Of a stretch of 64,000 bases of DNA, positions 38,301-50,000 are shown piece after piece. Positions within the stretch are counted from its first letter, which is position 1. Every line of letters begins with the position of its first letter. The stretch is taken from the NCBI RefSeq assembly GCF_910596095.1, contig NC_056550.1, positions 2,790,001-2,854,000 on the forward strand. Direction: 5' to 3'. The notes under the pieces were generated by a model that was not told the DNA's origin, searched no databases, and saw only the letters and a program-made list of their open reading frames with translations. The translations under genes were made by a program, and so were the position numbers. The stretch is from Thunnus maccoyii (lineage: Eukaryota; Chordata; Actinopteri; Scombriformes; Scombridae).

Positions 38301-40484
38301 TGCTTTGTCCCCAGTGGGGCCCCTTCTGAGCGTTGACCGTGAGGTGGCTGCCTCCTCTGCCCCTGCGGTTGCTCCACTTATGTATGTAGAGCATAATGGC
38401 TGGTAGAAGGCTAGAATCTCATACTGTTTCATATTTCAGGATTATGAGTGATATTGCTTGTAAAAAGAAAATATAATAGTCTGATTTTGTGTATTCCTCT
38501 AGTGTCGACCATGCTGGAATGCGCTGGTTGAAATCTGGACTGAGGAAGTGTAAGTGTGTATTCACTTTGATTCATGAATGTAGAAAAAACAATCATAACG
38601 TAACATAAAGTTTTGCATGACTTTGTATCTATTTGGCCCTTGTACGATACCTTTGGGAAGCAGGACTGTCTGTTAGGGCCGTCACTTTTTATTTGAAATA
38701 CGAATGTGGGAAGAAATAAAATATTCAATCTGTAATGATTGGTTTGAATTCAAAGTTTACAGTGTATAAGTGCAACAGGCTCTGTCTTCTACTTTAGTTC
38801 TAAAAATGCACTGTCTGTCTGGGTATTTTTACATTCCTTTTAATTCCATTTCTGAAATAGCTTTTTAGTATTTTTTATAATATGAAAATAGCCAGGTAAT
38901 TTTCCTGAAATAAAAGTCACTTTTTTAAAATTTATTTTTGTATTTGTTTGGTTCATTTAGGATTTGTATTTATCTTGCATATATATGTGTGTGAACGCAA
39001 GTATAGGTATTTTTATTTTTATTATTTTACATTCATTGTCTTATTGCTTGTAATATAATTAATATTGCCATTAGCTGTATTGTTCTTTGAAGACTTTCAG
39101 ATGAGGGAGAGGACGGTAAGGAGGGAGATAAGATGAACATGGGAGGGCTCTCAGAGGAAAACATTCTTACTGTGCTATGATACTGTTAAGTATTCATGTC
39201 ATACTTTCAATCAAGATATTGTAAAAAGCCACTATTTTTGACAAACTGGAATAAATTGTTTAACAGCATAGGCCTACCTGGCCTGATATCTGCAGTCAGA
39301 CCTTCTCTGGTGCTGACAGGTGTCTGTCAGTCACACTTTGTCTCCTTAACTTCTGTATCCACGGTACACATCCAGCTCAGGTTTTTGGGAACTATGTCCC
39401 AATGTTGTCCTGTTACCTTTATACAATATCTGATAGCTGACATATGTTCTTTGGTTACTAGTTTCAAATTACAGTCCCTACCAAACGTGACGTGAGCAGC
39501 AAATATGACTTTTGTTACCCCATCAACCTTCTCCAGCTTTCCCGGGGGGAACTTTTTGCTCCCAGGCCAGCAGGATTACGTAATTCCTCAAGCAAATATT
39601 ATTGTATGAGTCTGTTTTGCCAGTATTTTTATATGAAAACAATCAAAATTCACAATTGTAAAAACAAATTAGAAGTCTGCACACATCTCATAAATGAGAC
39701 ATGGGCGCTTACTCATTCAGTTTTTCTAACTAATTTTTAAAAAATCAGGAACATTTGTGAGGCCTAAGCATTGAATTAAGATAAATACAGATAAAAATGA
39801 AATTAATTTGAATTAATTATGTATTTGTTCTCATTTGTTAGATTTTTTGGAAAAGTGACAAAAACAAAAATGCTGTTAGATCAGTACCTGCATCTGAATA
39901 ATTTCTTGTTCTCCCCATCAGATGCTTGTGAACTCACCCTGGACCCAAACACAGCGCACAGATACCTCTCTCTGTCTGAGGACAAGACAACAGTGACTCT
40001 GGTGAGAGAGGAGCAGTCTTACCCTCATCACCCAGAGAGATTCCTCCACTGGAAGCAGCTGCTGTGCACAAATGGTCTGACTGGCCGCTGCTACTGGGAG
40101 GTGGAGAGGAAAGGGTGGGTGTCTGTGGGAGTGACTTACAGGGGAATCAGAAGGAGAGGAGAAGCTACAGACTGCTGCCTTGGGCTCAGTGACAGGTCTT
40201 GGAGTTTGTGCTGCTCTCGTGACCGTTACTCTGCCTTTAACAATAACAGAATGACAGCCATAAATACTCCCACCTCTGATCCTGACAGAGTGGCAGTGTA
40301 TCTGGACTGGCCTGCTGGCATTGTGTCCTTCTACAGAGTCTCCTCTGACACACTGAACCACCTACACACCTTTCAATCCACATTCACTGAACCCCTCTAC
40401 CCTGCATTTGGGTTTGAGTATCTGATTAGGTTTAACTCCTCTGTGTCTCTGTGTCAGATGGAAGAGGAAGAATCGCCTCCGTAG
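29048..40484 (+). CDS. NLR immune receptor: PYD-FISNA-NACHT-LRR-B30.2
   Basis: Cytosolic pattern-recognition receptor of the teleost-expanded NLR (NLRC3/NLRP-like) family, probably an inflammasome-type sensor that recruits an adaptor such as ASC through its PYD. Nine exons splice cleanly: 29048-29324, 29404-29508, 33415-35284, 35518-35691, 35902-36075, 36596-36769, 37009-37182, 38503-38549, 39922-40484. Total 3,558 nt, 1,185 residues, no internal stop. PYD spans residues 1-92. Exon 3 has a FISNA segment, then NACHT with Walker A GIAGIGKT (234-241) and Walker [11 protein letters not shown] (322-331). Four 174-nt LRR exons give 58 residues each (751-982). PRY/SPRY spans about 998-1185. The start ATG follows an in-frame TAG at 29,036-29,038. 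All predicted joins agree in phase. The gene is divergent from osbpl7 and convergent with ube2z. The individual ligand and exact ortholog cannot be told from sequence. Confidence 0.92.
29645..29869. mobile_element. DNA-transposon fragment
   Basis: Contains aaaatattaggaacac at the left and aggtgttcctaataaagttg followed by ctggtgagtgta at the right, the inverted ends of a repeat frequent in fish. Lies in the long intron between the NLR linker exon and the NACHT exon. Confidence 0.6.
30698..31134. mobile_element. MITE with perfect ~20-bp terminal inverted repeats
   Basis: The left end reads catggatgtattataagagc and the right end carries its exact reverse complement (gctcttataatacatccatg). The inside has ccatagactttacattgtga and tgacgtca, familiar from repeated fish DNA. 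About 437 bp, no coding capacity, inside NLR intron 2. Confidence 0.75.
32970..33138. mobile_element. Truncated MITE related to the 4.1-kb copy
   Basis: Ends ttttcccaaaatgttaaact followed by attcctttag, matching the terminal repeat of the element at 4,128-4,432, and contains gagagtggtatcaatct, matching its internal gattgataccact in reverse. The left end is missing. It ends about 275 bp before the NACHT exon. Confidence 0.7.
33415..35284 (+). other. FISNA-NACHT exon of the NLR
   Basis: A single 1,870-nt exon that carries the NTPase core. The FISNA segment precedes Walker A (33,732-33,755). The Walker B run [10 protein letters not shown] follows, then ITTRP (a sensor-1-like motif) and the winged-helix phrase [14 protein letters not shown]. 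The exon opens after ACATAG and closes at a GTAGGT donor. The four downstream LRR exons share the same intron phase as this donor. Confidence 0.92.
35518..37182 (+). other. Four LRR exons of the NLR
   Basis: Exons 35518-35691, 35902-36075, 36596-36769 and 37009-37182 are each exactly 174 nt and phase-2 on both sides. Each encodes a ribonuclease-inhibitor-type unit with [22 protein letters not shown] and [11 protein letters not shown] motifs. LRRs in NLRs sense ligand or hold the receptor inactive. Confidence 0.9.
37192..38379. mobile_element. Probable DNA transposon in an NLR intron
   Basis: The left end has caggggtggagctagac and the cagggggcag phrase; near the right end the reverse complement gives gtggagcaaccgcaggggca. 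These look like imperfect terminal inverted repeats about 1.2 kb apart. The inside has no coherent transposase frame. It fills most of the intron between the fourth LRR exon and the 47-nt linker exon. Confidence 0.45.
39922..40484 (+). other. PRY/SPRY (B30.2) exon of the NLR
   Basis: Encodes about 187 residues: PRY start [20 protein letters not shown], then [23 protein letters not shown] and [18 protein letters not shown], ending LYPAFGF and an acidic tail before TAG at 40,482-40,484. The domain is typical of TRIM proteins and is found at the C-terminus of many teleost NLRs. Confidence 0.93.
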
Positions 40485-41145
40485 ACTCACACTTCTGCTG
40501 CAACAAGACAGTACAAGATCACACATTTAACAAATATGCATTTTGAGTTTTGGATATAAGTCTTTGGATTATCATGTAATTGTTTAGTCAGTGTGAATTG
40601 TGCCTTATGCAAGAACATTTTCGTCTTCTTCTCTGACTTTATTCTGTGAGGATTGTTCATACAAGTATTCCACATTGGATTCAACAAATTCTTTTAACTG
40701 CACAAACTTGTCATAAATCTCTCGTTTCAGCCTGATGAATGTCACCTGTTCACGAGGAGGTGCAAGTTCATGAGATTTCATCTGTAGGATAATTGATGCA
40801 GATGACTAGTCCAGCTCTGTTTGTGGGTTTTTTTCACAAAAATGGTCAAATAAGTGTTTTTGCCCTGTATACATAGACAGTCTCTGCATAACTCGTACGA
40901 TAGTTCTGGATCACCTGTAAATTTTGTTGGTACCTAAAAGAAAATTCTAAGTACACCACAAGATGCCACTGGTTCTCTTAAATCATTTTTACATGCCACA
41001 AAAAATAATTTCATTTGAGTGCTTCTAGCATGAGGCCTAACGTCTACATGTACTCAGGGTGAGGGTTGTAACATACTGTAACTTGTAACATAACTTGTAC
41101 AAGAATATGGACAATTTGAAAATAAAATGACTCAAGTTGTTGTGT
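40485..41145 (+). terminator. NLR 3'UTR and candidate poly(A) signal
   Basis: AATAAA occurs at 41,121-41,126 and is followed by the GT-rich run gttgttgtgtttgta, a plausible cleavage context about 640 bp after the stop codon. Confidence 0.55.
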
Positions 41146-44100
41146 TTGTATACAACTGATAGATTAAAATATCTTTCTTATGAACCATGGTATTTGGTGT
41201 CTTTTATAAATGTCAAAACAAAAAAAATTGACACCTGCACACTGCCAGAACCTATAATGAATTTATTATATAGCTACATTTTGGTCAAGCAATTGCCTTG
41301 ACCGAAACATTGCTGTAGTGTGTGTGTGAAAAAACTAGTAAACCATAACAATGTACCTAACATAGTTGACGGTCAAATATGCCTGATTATAGATAAAATA
41401 TTGAAAAAAAATGAGAGAACACTCACTACAATGTGTTCAAAATGTCTGCCACTGAGGAAAATGATGCTGGTTACATGGTTTTGGGACAAGTAAAATTTTT
41501 TAAATTGCAGGGGCGTGTTCTGTTAGTAACATAGTTGACAGAACTTTTGCAGACATCAATCAACTAAACCATTTACTTCATTTAAATGTGAAACTCAATT
41601 TAGAAAGTACTATTTTTCTTTAGTATTTAGAATTTTGAAATAAATAAAAATTAGATAATGTTGACTTTAATGGTATTTATTCATTATTTTGAAACCAAGA
41701 GCCACTCAACTGAAATTTCAAGCTAAATGAAACATAGTGTACACAGAATGTTTGTGTAATATTATAATATGCTTTCCCTTATAGATAAAATATATGTTTG
41801 AAGAAAATAATAAAATTATAATTATCATCAATGGACATTAAATGTACCCCTAGTTGTAGAATGATTCAGCTATTTAATAAATTCACCACAAGTGCTGACA
41901 GTGCACAGGTTTTGATTTTTTGTTTTGTGCTGGTGCTTTGTCTCCTATGCTCCTGTCTATTTGTATGTGTGCACACTGTTTTTTAAAATCTCAACCTAAG
42001 CTATTTCAGTTTTAAAATTTTGTTACACATAATTATAAGAAAAAAAAGACAGCTGGCTATTCTGTGTTTTTCTTATTTTCAGAGAGATGAGAACTCCAGC
42101 AACACTTGTAGTATGAAGAACAACTTTATTAGTTTATCAGTCACCTAATAAAGTTGTTCTTCATACAAGTGTTGCTGGAGTTCCCATCTCTCTAGACTTC
42201 TTTCCCTTCTCCGTGCACCTTGGAAGTAGGTGAAGTTGTGCCAGAGACCCTTATTCTAAAAAGATAAAAAAAAATGCTCACAAATATGTTTCTAAAAAAA
42301 AAAAAAATAAGGCTCATTAATTTCCTTAAACAGCGACTCTCTAGTTTTTACCAAACATACTCAAACAGGAGAAAATAGAGCATTTGTTGGGGACTATTTT
42401 CAGCAGTGGATTAATACACATTTGGTGAACTAGTATTTCAGCCTAACAGCATACGTGACGTTGACTCCAGATAAACTACAGTGTGTGTTTTCATGGTAAT
42501 GAAGGAACATGTCACTTGTCAATTTATACACACATTTTGGTCCGTATTATAAAAAGAAATTGATATTCAATACCCAGGCCTTCATAATAGACACTTCCCA
42601 CACCCTTTTGATATTAGCCTCTCTTACCCTTGCCTTGGCCTCACAACGAATTTTCACAGGTTTATCTGTCTTCCTTAAAAAAGCTTTTTAAATGTTTAAT
42701 TTAATTTATTTAATTTTATTGACTGACAAACAGAACACTACAAACAGAAAAACAAAAAATACAGATTCTGACAATTAATCAACAAACAAGTGAGTCCTAC
42801 CATTTCTAACCCTCCCAAACCAATTTACAAATCTGAACCAACCCTTTACGCACCCTTCAAACAATATCAATCATAAAAGTTATTACTATCCTTCAATTCT
42901 CAGTGTAGTTTTCTAGAAAGCTGAAATATGACACTGGGTATTTGTCCATATTCTAAAGGCATCAGTATGCTTCAAATGAGCATCTGAAACCCCCTGCCCC
43001 ACAACTTCCTTGATTTTTCATGTGTAAAAACCAAGTGCAATGACATAAATGCCTTTGAGGCAGACAAGTAGAAGCACTTGACTTCAAATTTATTTGAATG
43101 ACACTTAGCTTAAACTAGTTTTTGTTAAGCATACTGAGACCTTAGGGGTGGGGGGGGACTCCATTCATTTTACACATCAGCGTGTGTTTCCAGGTGTTAG
43201 GGAGTGCTACTGCACATGTAAAAAAAAGCTGTATAAAGTCTTTTATGTTGTCAGAGGCAGCTGTGTGAATCCTCATAAACTGCCTCATCTGATGTCACTG
43301 AACTGTTGGTGGTCAGGTTGTGGCAACAGAGAATAAAAAAGTTGATATGTCTGGTTCTGTTTCATTGATTTTGAGCCTTTTTTTTAAAAAAACTGTCCAT
43401 CATGAGTCTGACAATGGTATAGGAGTGTAATACTAAATCAGTGGTGTACTCTTTAGAAAAGGTTATCTACCACTGACACATGAAACAAACATCTAAACCA
43501 TTACAATAACAAACCAAATATTTTCTAAGCATTTTTTTCTTATCTCCTTTGCATTGACAGTAAAGGTCTTCACAGGTCCACTCAGTTCTGGGGAACCATG
43601 ATTCAAAAGGATCCAAGTTTACTCAGTGTCAGTTCAGATCCCGTGGTACCCTCATAAATCATCACAGGAGAAAATATTGTAGGGAATCAATAGCGTGTGT
43701 GAAAAATTAATGCTATTAAATTCCTCATTTTTGGGAATTTGATTTATAGTATTAAATTGGTTAGGGAATTGTTATATTCTGTTTCTATTACACAGTTGGC
43801 TACAGAATATTTTATTGTTGGTTTAGGAGGTTAAAACGGGTCTCAATTATTTCTATGAGTTAGCCTTTGAAGCATATAAATCAATGACTTTTTGAGTTAG
43901 TTTAAAAGGATTTTACATTTATTTTTAGAACATTTTTATTATATTGCAGTCCTTTTCCTTGCACAGCTGCTAGTTCATTGACAGATCATCATGCTGCTAC
44001 TGGTACTCTCTATTACGGTCTGTTAGGGTCAACCACATTTTGGATTGGAATTAATTATAATTGGATCTATTTGTATAAGATTTGACTGTCCTTGGGTGAC

Positions 44101-44254
44101 CTTTGGATCATATTTTTCTGTTTTGAAAATTAATAAATGCACATTGGGTTCAGGTAGGCTTACCAAAGGTCTGCTTTTGATCAGGTCTGACATTTTGGAC
44201 CTATGAAGAACTCTAATTAACAACAACAAAAAAAGTCTCGTCACATGTATCAGG
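41146..44254. other. Convergent intergenic spacer between NLR and ube2z
   Basis: Very AT-rich DNA with no recognisable gene. It holds a long hairpin at 42,081-42,193 and A-rich homopolymer runs. Confidence 0.5.
42081..42193. repeat. Long inverted repeat (hairpin), ~50-bp arms
   Basis: Arm one 42,081-42,132 (agagagatgagaactccagc ... caactttattag) and arm two 42,145-42,193 are reverse complements apart from one substitution and a 3-nt insertion, with a 12-nt loop. It could be a miniature foldback element or a hairpin-RNA precursor if transcribed. Confidence 0.9.
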
Positions 44255-47016
44255 ACTGAACAACATTTTATTCTGTACTTTTCCAGAACTTCTGTACAAT
44301 ACCAACATTTTCAAGACCTGGAAACGATCACTTTTGTCAGTAATCCAGGCGTTATAGAGCCACAGAAGAATCCTGCTTTAAGCACAACACAACACAACCA
44401 AACAGGGATATGATCTCTTTACTTCCACTTCAGGAAGCATGTTGCAATCAACATTTTGGCAATCACATATATTCTGCTAGGAGCTGCTTTTCATAACCAT
44501 TCTATAACATAATAAAACAAATAAAAAGGAATGCCCTATATTAGTAATCCCATTTTAACCATCAGCAGAGTGAGTCTAACCTGACCAGAGGTCAGAGGCA
44601 AACTGCTCTTCTTAACATCAACATGGCTGTAGAGAGCTAAAGGCAGACACTGGAGGACAATGGGAGGCAGATGGGACATAAAATAAACACAAACAACCAA
44701 CAGCCATTTCTTTGTTGGACCTCTTCTTGCTATGTTGAAAAGCTTCGGGAAAAAGGTCTATATTTGAATTTATAGATGGATTCTGCTTTTCGCAAGTCCA
44801 TCTCAATACAATACTCACGTTTTAAACTTTAAGAGTTACTAGACACTGTAATCATTCCTATTCTCCCTACTGGCCATGCAGTGATACCTTCCTAACATGA
44901 CTACACAGTAAGACATAAGATAAAATCTACAGTCCTCATTCCACTGTTCAGCTGAACAGCAGTCTGAATCAGCCAAAGCAACCTTTAGTCTTTATGTTTA
45001 CTTGCTGAGCTGTGGTGAAAGGATGCATCCTGGTATTCTCATTGGTTGGTTGCTGGGACAAACTACAGGTAATAAACCTACACAAGATACCACGCTGAAG
45101 AAACCTGCTCAATTCAGCCAACTCATATTAGCTTCAGCTGAACTCTAGAATGGATTTTGACACAAAGTATCACTTCACAGCCAGTATAGACGAGAGAAAT
45201 GATTACAGCAACCAACAACTCTTTCCATGTAAGTATTGTGTTAAGATGGACTTAAAAAAATCTGAATTTATCCGATGCAAACTCTGCTTCCTTGTCTTCT
45301 TTTCATGCAAGTCCCTTGGTAAGTCTAGAGAACACCCCTGACTGTGTTCAGACTGCAAGCAACTCTGTAAACAGGTTTGGCGTTCATTTCCTATGCCGTG
45401 TTGGGAAACTTGGCCACACATGCATGGACAAAAATAAAGTGTCAGCTGAGAAAGGTTGGCTATTAAGTGCCTGATTCCCACTTAATCCAAATCTGTGTTA
45501 AGCCTGACACAGTGGTGAAAAGCATGCATTTGAAATGACTGCTATCAGTTGGGGTTTATGTTTATTTTCAAAAAAGTGTTAAATTATGTATAAACTACAA
45601 CCAAGGCAGCTAAAAGGCTTGATTTGCCTTCAGTGTACTTCTGTATTGATGTAATCAAAGCCTTTGGTTTTTCCCTCCTTCAGCAGTATAGAGTGACAGA
45701 GTTAACGTACCTGCAGTGTGAACACATGGACAGTTACGTAGAAATTTCCTCTTGTCTTGCCTCCATTAGTCCAGGTGGATCTAACTAGAGCACAGGATGG
45801 TTTGATTTGTGTCTTGATTGGTTAATCACATGAGCCAACAACCTAAAGAACAAGTGAAATAAACAAAGCACCCTACGCACTGAGAATTAGCATTCCTTTC
45901 AGCAAAACAAAGAGAAAACAGCAGAACAAAAAGAGTATAAAGGTTGGATGTCAATGAAACTGACATTTTCCTAACGGCTTCTTATCTGGTAAACAGATTT
46001 ACTGTGAATTTAACAGCACTATTGGAACTGAAAGCTAAGCAGAACTTTTTTATAATACACATGAATCATTGTATTTAGAGCTGCTGATGTTTTATGCGGC
46101 CCGGGTGTGGAGGCAGCTGAGATCCAGTCTGAAAGAGCCGTGGCGTGGCTTTACCTCTGCCAGAGGAGACAAGGCACATGACTTGCAAAGCCTCTGATAA
46201 TTATCACTTTCTCTAACCACCTTCTGCTGTAAAAGGTCCATTACAAAAGTGCTTGTCTTTTGTTACTTCCCCTCCTCAACTCAATGAAGACCAGGCTACT
46301 TTGAAGGAGAGCCTGCAGAGTGCTGCTTTGATGAACACCATCATCTTCCACTGGTTCAGCCAACTCAGCCCTGACTCTCCCTGCAAAAGGTCCATTCATC
46401 CGGTCCAAGCCTGCCTTGACTTAAGAGCCAAAGTCAGCAGATCTCCACCCGATAGTCTTTCCATGAGGAAAGGGTATAAAAAATGTTTTATAGAGCTGTA
46501 AAGACTAGATTTCTGTTTGGGTTTGTGGGTCAAAGTGGAATGACTGCCTTAGAATTTTGCCTCATGTGCTTGTGTCCATTCCTACAGTGCATTTGAGGGT
46601 TCAAGCTATGAAACTAACCTTTTAGATCCTCAAGCAAAAATGGCTGGTTGATGTCAAAATCTATCAGGCATCTGGACAGCCGCCTCCAGTTTTAGAATCA
46701 CAGAGGACATCAAAATGATAGCTGGTTAGCTACAAAAGTAGCACAAATAAACCGCTACAGGCCAAATTTGCCAGCATTTGACTAGCGGATGGTGTTCATT
46801 TTCAATGCAGTATGGTCATTGTCAAGAGAGCACTACCATCTTTTCAATCTCTCTCTGCAACATCCATACAACAGAAGCTAGTATCCAATCTTTAACCCTG
46901 AAACATAGGCATCACATTCTCTTCTGTGATTTTGTTCCTCCACTGCAAACAAAACAAAAAAGGTCCCTTTGTCTTTAGTTCTTGGCCTGGTTTTGAGTCC
47001 AGCACCGTGCAGGGAG
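44255..47016 (-). other. ube2z: Probable ube2z 3'UTR with poly(A) signal
   Basis: No coding exon lies between the ube2z stop codon (47,017-47,019) and a minus-strand AATAAA at 44,267-44,272 (AGAATAAAATG). A 2.7-kb 3'UTR would fit the long 3'UTR of the mammalian gene. The exact end is not proven by sequence alone. Confidence 0.45.
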
Positions 47017-50000
47017 TCAGGGCTGGGAGCTGCCCTGGCTGTCAGGGTCCGTCCCCGAGGAGCTGGTGTCTGAGTCTGAATCATCATCGTTGTGGTTGTC
47101 CTCCGCCAGGCTTTTCTCACGTATTCGCCTGTGAGTAGCGCTGAGGCGAGCCAGCAGGCCTTGGTAGTCGAAACGACCACGCTTTTCGCCAAATGGGTCC
47201 TGGGTAGAGGGAGTTGGAGGGGACATAGAAATAGAGAGGTGAGCTGTATGCAAAATTCCTCAATTTGGTGCATCCTGATTATAATATTTACAGTCAAATT
47301 AACCCAATACAGACTACTGATTCTGTGCATAACAGATAATGAAATATCAATGCACTGCCCTATCCCTTAACAGGTCTACGCTACTCTTAGAACATCTTAC
47401 AAGTAGATGTCCTTTGAAGAATGAGGAGAGGGAGGATGACTCAAAACAATTCCATGGTAATGCAGGGTATTAACATGCTTACACAGTGTGCGAGTCAAGA
47501 TCGTTAGTAGCCCCCTGACATTGTGTGCAATTTTTGCAGTGGCACTCATAATTTTAAATGGATATAGGGGAAACACTGATCTTAAAACTGGCAACTTCCC
47601 ATTCCCTGGAATGAGAGTGTGTCCAAACTTTTGAATGCAATTTACAATTTCATTTAGCAGATGCTTTTATCCAAAGCGATGTACATCTGAGAGTCGATAC
47701 AACAAAAGCAAGGATCTAGTCAGGAGAGAACAATGCAAGTAAGTGCCATTAGGCTAACATAGGACGTAGGTGCCAACAGGCAGTATAGAGGCAATGCATA
47801 GAAGCAGATTTTCTTTTTTTTTTTCCCTCCAGCCCATCAAGTGCAGAGGTGTTCGCGAAAGAGCTGGGTCTTTAGTCTTTTCTTAAAGATCAAGAGGGAG
47901 TCTGTGGATCAAACAGAGTTAAGTAACTCGTTCTACCACTGAAGAGAAGAGTCTAGCTAGTGGCTAAGAGCCCTGTTGTGGTGGTAGTACCAGGCGCCTT
48001 TCATCGGCAGAGCCTAGTGAGCAGGAGGAAGTGTAGACCTGGATGAGGGAGTCCAGGTAGGCGGGAGCTATTGTAATTGCTGTTTTGTAAGCGAGTGTCA
48101 GGGTTTTGAATTTGATGCGGGCAGCAACTGTATAGCAATTGTATGAGAAACCATGGGAGCGGATTATTGTAACAAGTGAGGTGGTGTATATTGAGAAGAG
48201 AAGGGGACTGAGCACTGACCCTTGAGGAACCCTTGTGGATAAGCCGTGGGGTTTGGACACTTCTCCCCTCCAAGATACTGTTATGACCCTTGGTCATTTT
48301 TTTGTTTCTGCTCCTATATTAACTACTCTCTCTCTCCTCCTCTCTTTATGTGTGCATCCAGTGTGTGTGTGAGATGAGATGCAGGTGGTGCTCCCTGATT
48401 GGCTCAAGTGATGGGATAGCTGTTGGCTGATTGGTAAATGCAGATGGTCCTCTCTCTCTCCCATTCCCAACAACGGAGGGAGCCAAGTGTGTTAGGCAAC
48501 TTTCCTACCATCAGATGTGCAGATCATTGTACACTGTAAATATTTAGAACCAAGGTACCAGTCACAGTCAGTAGGAGTGAGAAACCCCTTTCTTTTTGTA
48601 AACCATTTTTCTCTTGTTTTCAATTAGGAATTAGGTAAGAGCTTTGTTTTTTGGTTTCAACTATTTTTTTCAGGGAAATATAGGGTTGGGATTAGTGGAT
48701 TTTTGTTTGTTGTTTTGGCCATTGCTCAACTCCGAAGCTTTTGAAAGTAAACTGCTACATTGTGAACTTTGATTATTGTTGGGCTGACCAATTCTTGGGA
48801 TTGGGCAGAGCGGGGGCTCAAAGCATGTTGTGTCCAGGTTTCCCCTAGACTAGAGACATAACAGTACTCTAAGAGATCTCCCTCTGATGTAGGACATGAA
48901 CCAGCGGAGGGTCCGTCCTGAGATACCAAGCTCAGTGAATATGGTGAGGAGGATTTGGTGGTTAACTGTGTCAAAGGCAGCTGACAGATCTAGCAGCAAT
49001 AGAGCTAAGGGCTGACCAGCAGCTCTAGCTAAGCCAGTGATTCCATTACTGACAGGAGTGCAGTCTCGGTAGAGTGCCCCCGCATAAAGCCAGACTGATT
49101 TGGATCGTACAGGTTGTTCTCAGAAAGGAATTCAGAGATTTGGTTAAAGACTGTGCGCTCAAGTATTTTTGATAGGAAGGGCTGAGTGTGAAGAGAGTGA
49201 AACCGGTTTGTAGTTTCTAACCTGGGCTGGGTTGAATGTACGTTTTTTTGAGCAGCGGGGTGCCCCGAGCTGTAAATAAATGAAAATCCTGCTCTGAATT
49301 TTGTCCTTTTTTGCAAAGCTACAATTTTTTTTTTTGCAAAGTTACAAAAAAAAAAATCACTGAGAGTATTGATTGAGTACTGGACTGATAAGAATCGATA
49401 AGAGTACTAGTATCAATAAAATTATAAACTATCCTCACTAACAAGTCACCACTCAATGTTTACATTTTTCAAAATAAATGAGAAACTTTGTGTTTTTTCT
49501 GCATTTTCCCCACAGAAAACGTAACAAACTGTGTGCACGAAACCGAAATAAGTACATTCTGCTCCCATGTCAGTGACTCCCAGTGATAGTATCAAAACAG
49601 ACAGTGTATAGTACATATATTGGCAAATCTTTGCATCATTACTATTTATCTCACAGACTTTCCTTACATTCTCACTGAACATATACAAAGATTTATTGAC
49701 AAAGGAAGTAAAGTAAAACATAGACAATAGAAAAATTATGAAAAATAAGTAAAAATAAATATTGTCACCTGCATGTTCTGTCCCTGCAGATGCAGTCTCT
49801 CTTTGCAGACCCCCTCGTAGAAATCATAATATTCGAGGAAGGACTTTTCCATCACACTCCTAAAAACACACATATGCACACATCCATCAGTTGATAAGCA
49901 GGATGAAGAGGGGTGAGGAAATGAAGGAGACAAGTGATGAGGTGAGAAGGACAAGAAAGAAGCACAGACAGAAAAAGATGTTGGAGACAGATGGAGAAGG

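Noticed and set aside
39196-39740. Two plus-strand open frames of 82-99 codons before the B30.2 exon
   Set aside because: No known domain, inside an NLR intron whose flanking exons join cleanly without them.
45150-45481. Overlapping open frames in the ube2z 3' region
   Set aside because: Short, on both strands, no domain; better explained as 3'UTR.
47017-47370. Plus-strand frames opposite the last ube2z exon
   Set aside because: Antisense shadows of the conserved coding exon.
48279-48863. TA-flanked Tc1-type element instead of LTR
   Set aside because: CTGTTATG/CATAACAG ends with TA flanks would also fit, but TG...CA ends with a 4-bp near-duplication and 585-bp length fit a solo LTR better.
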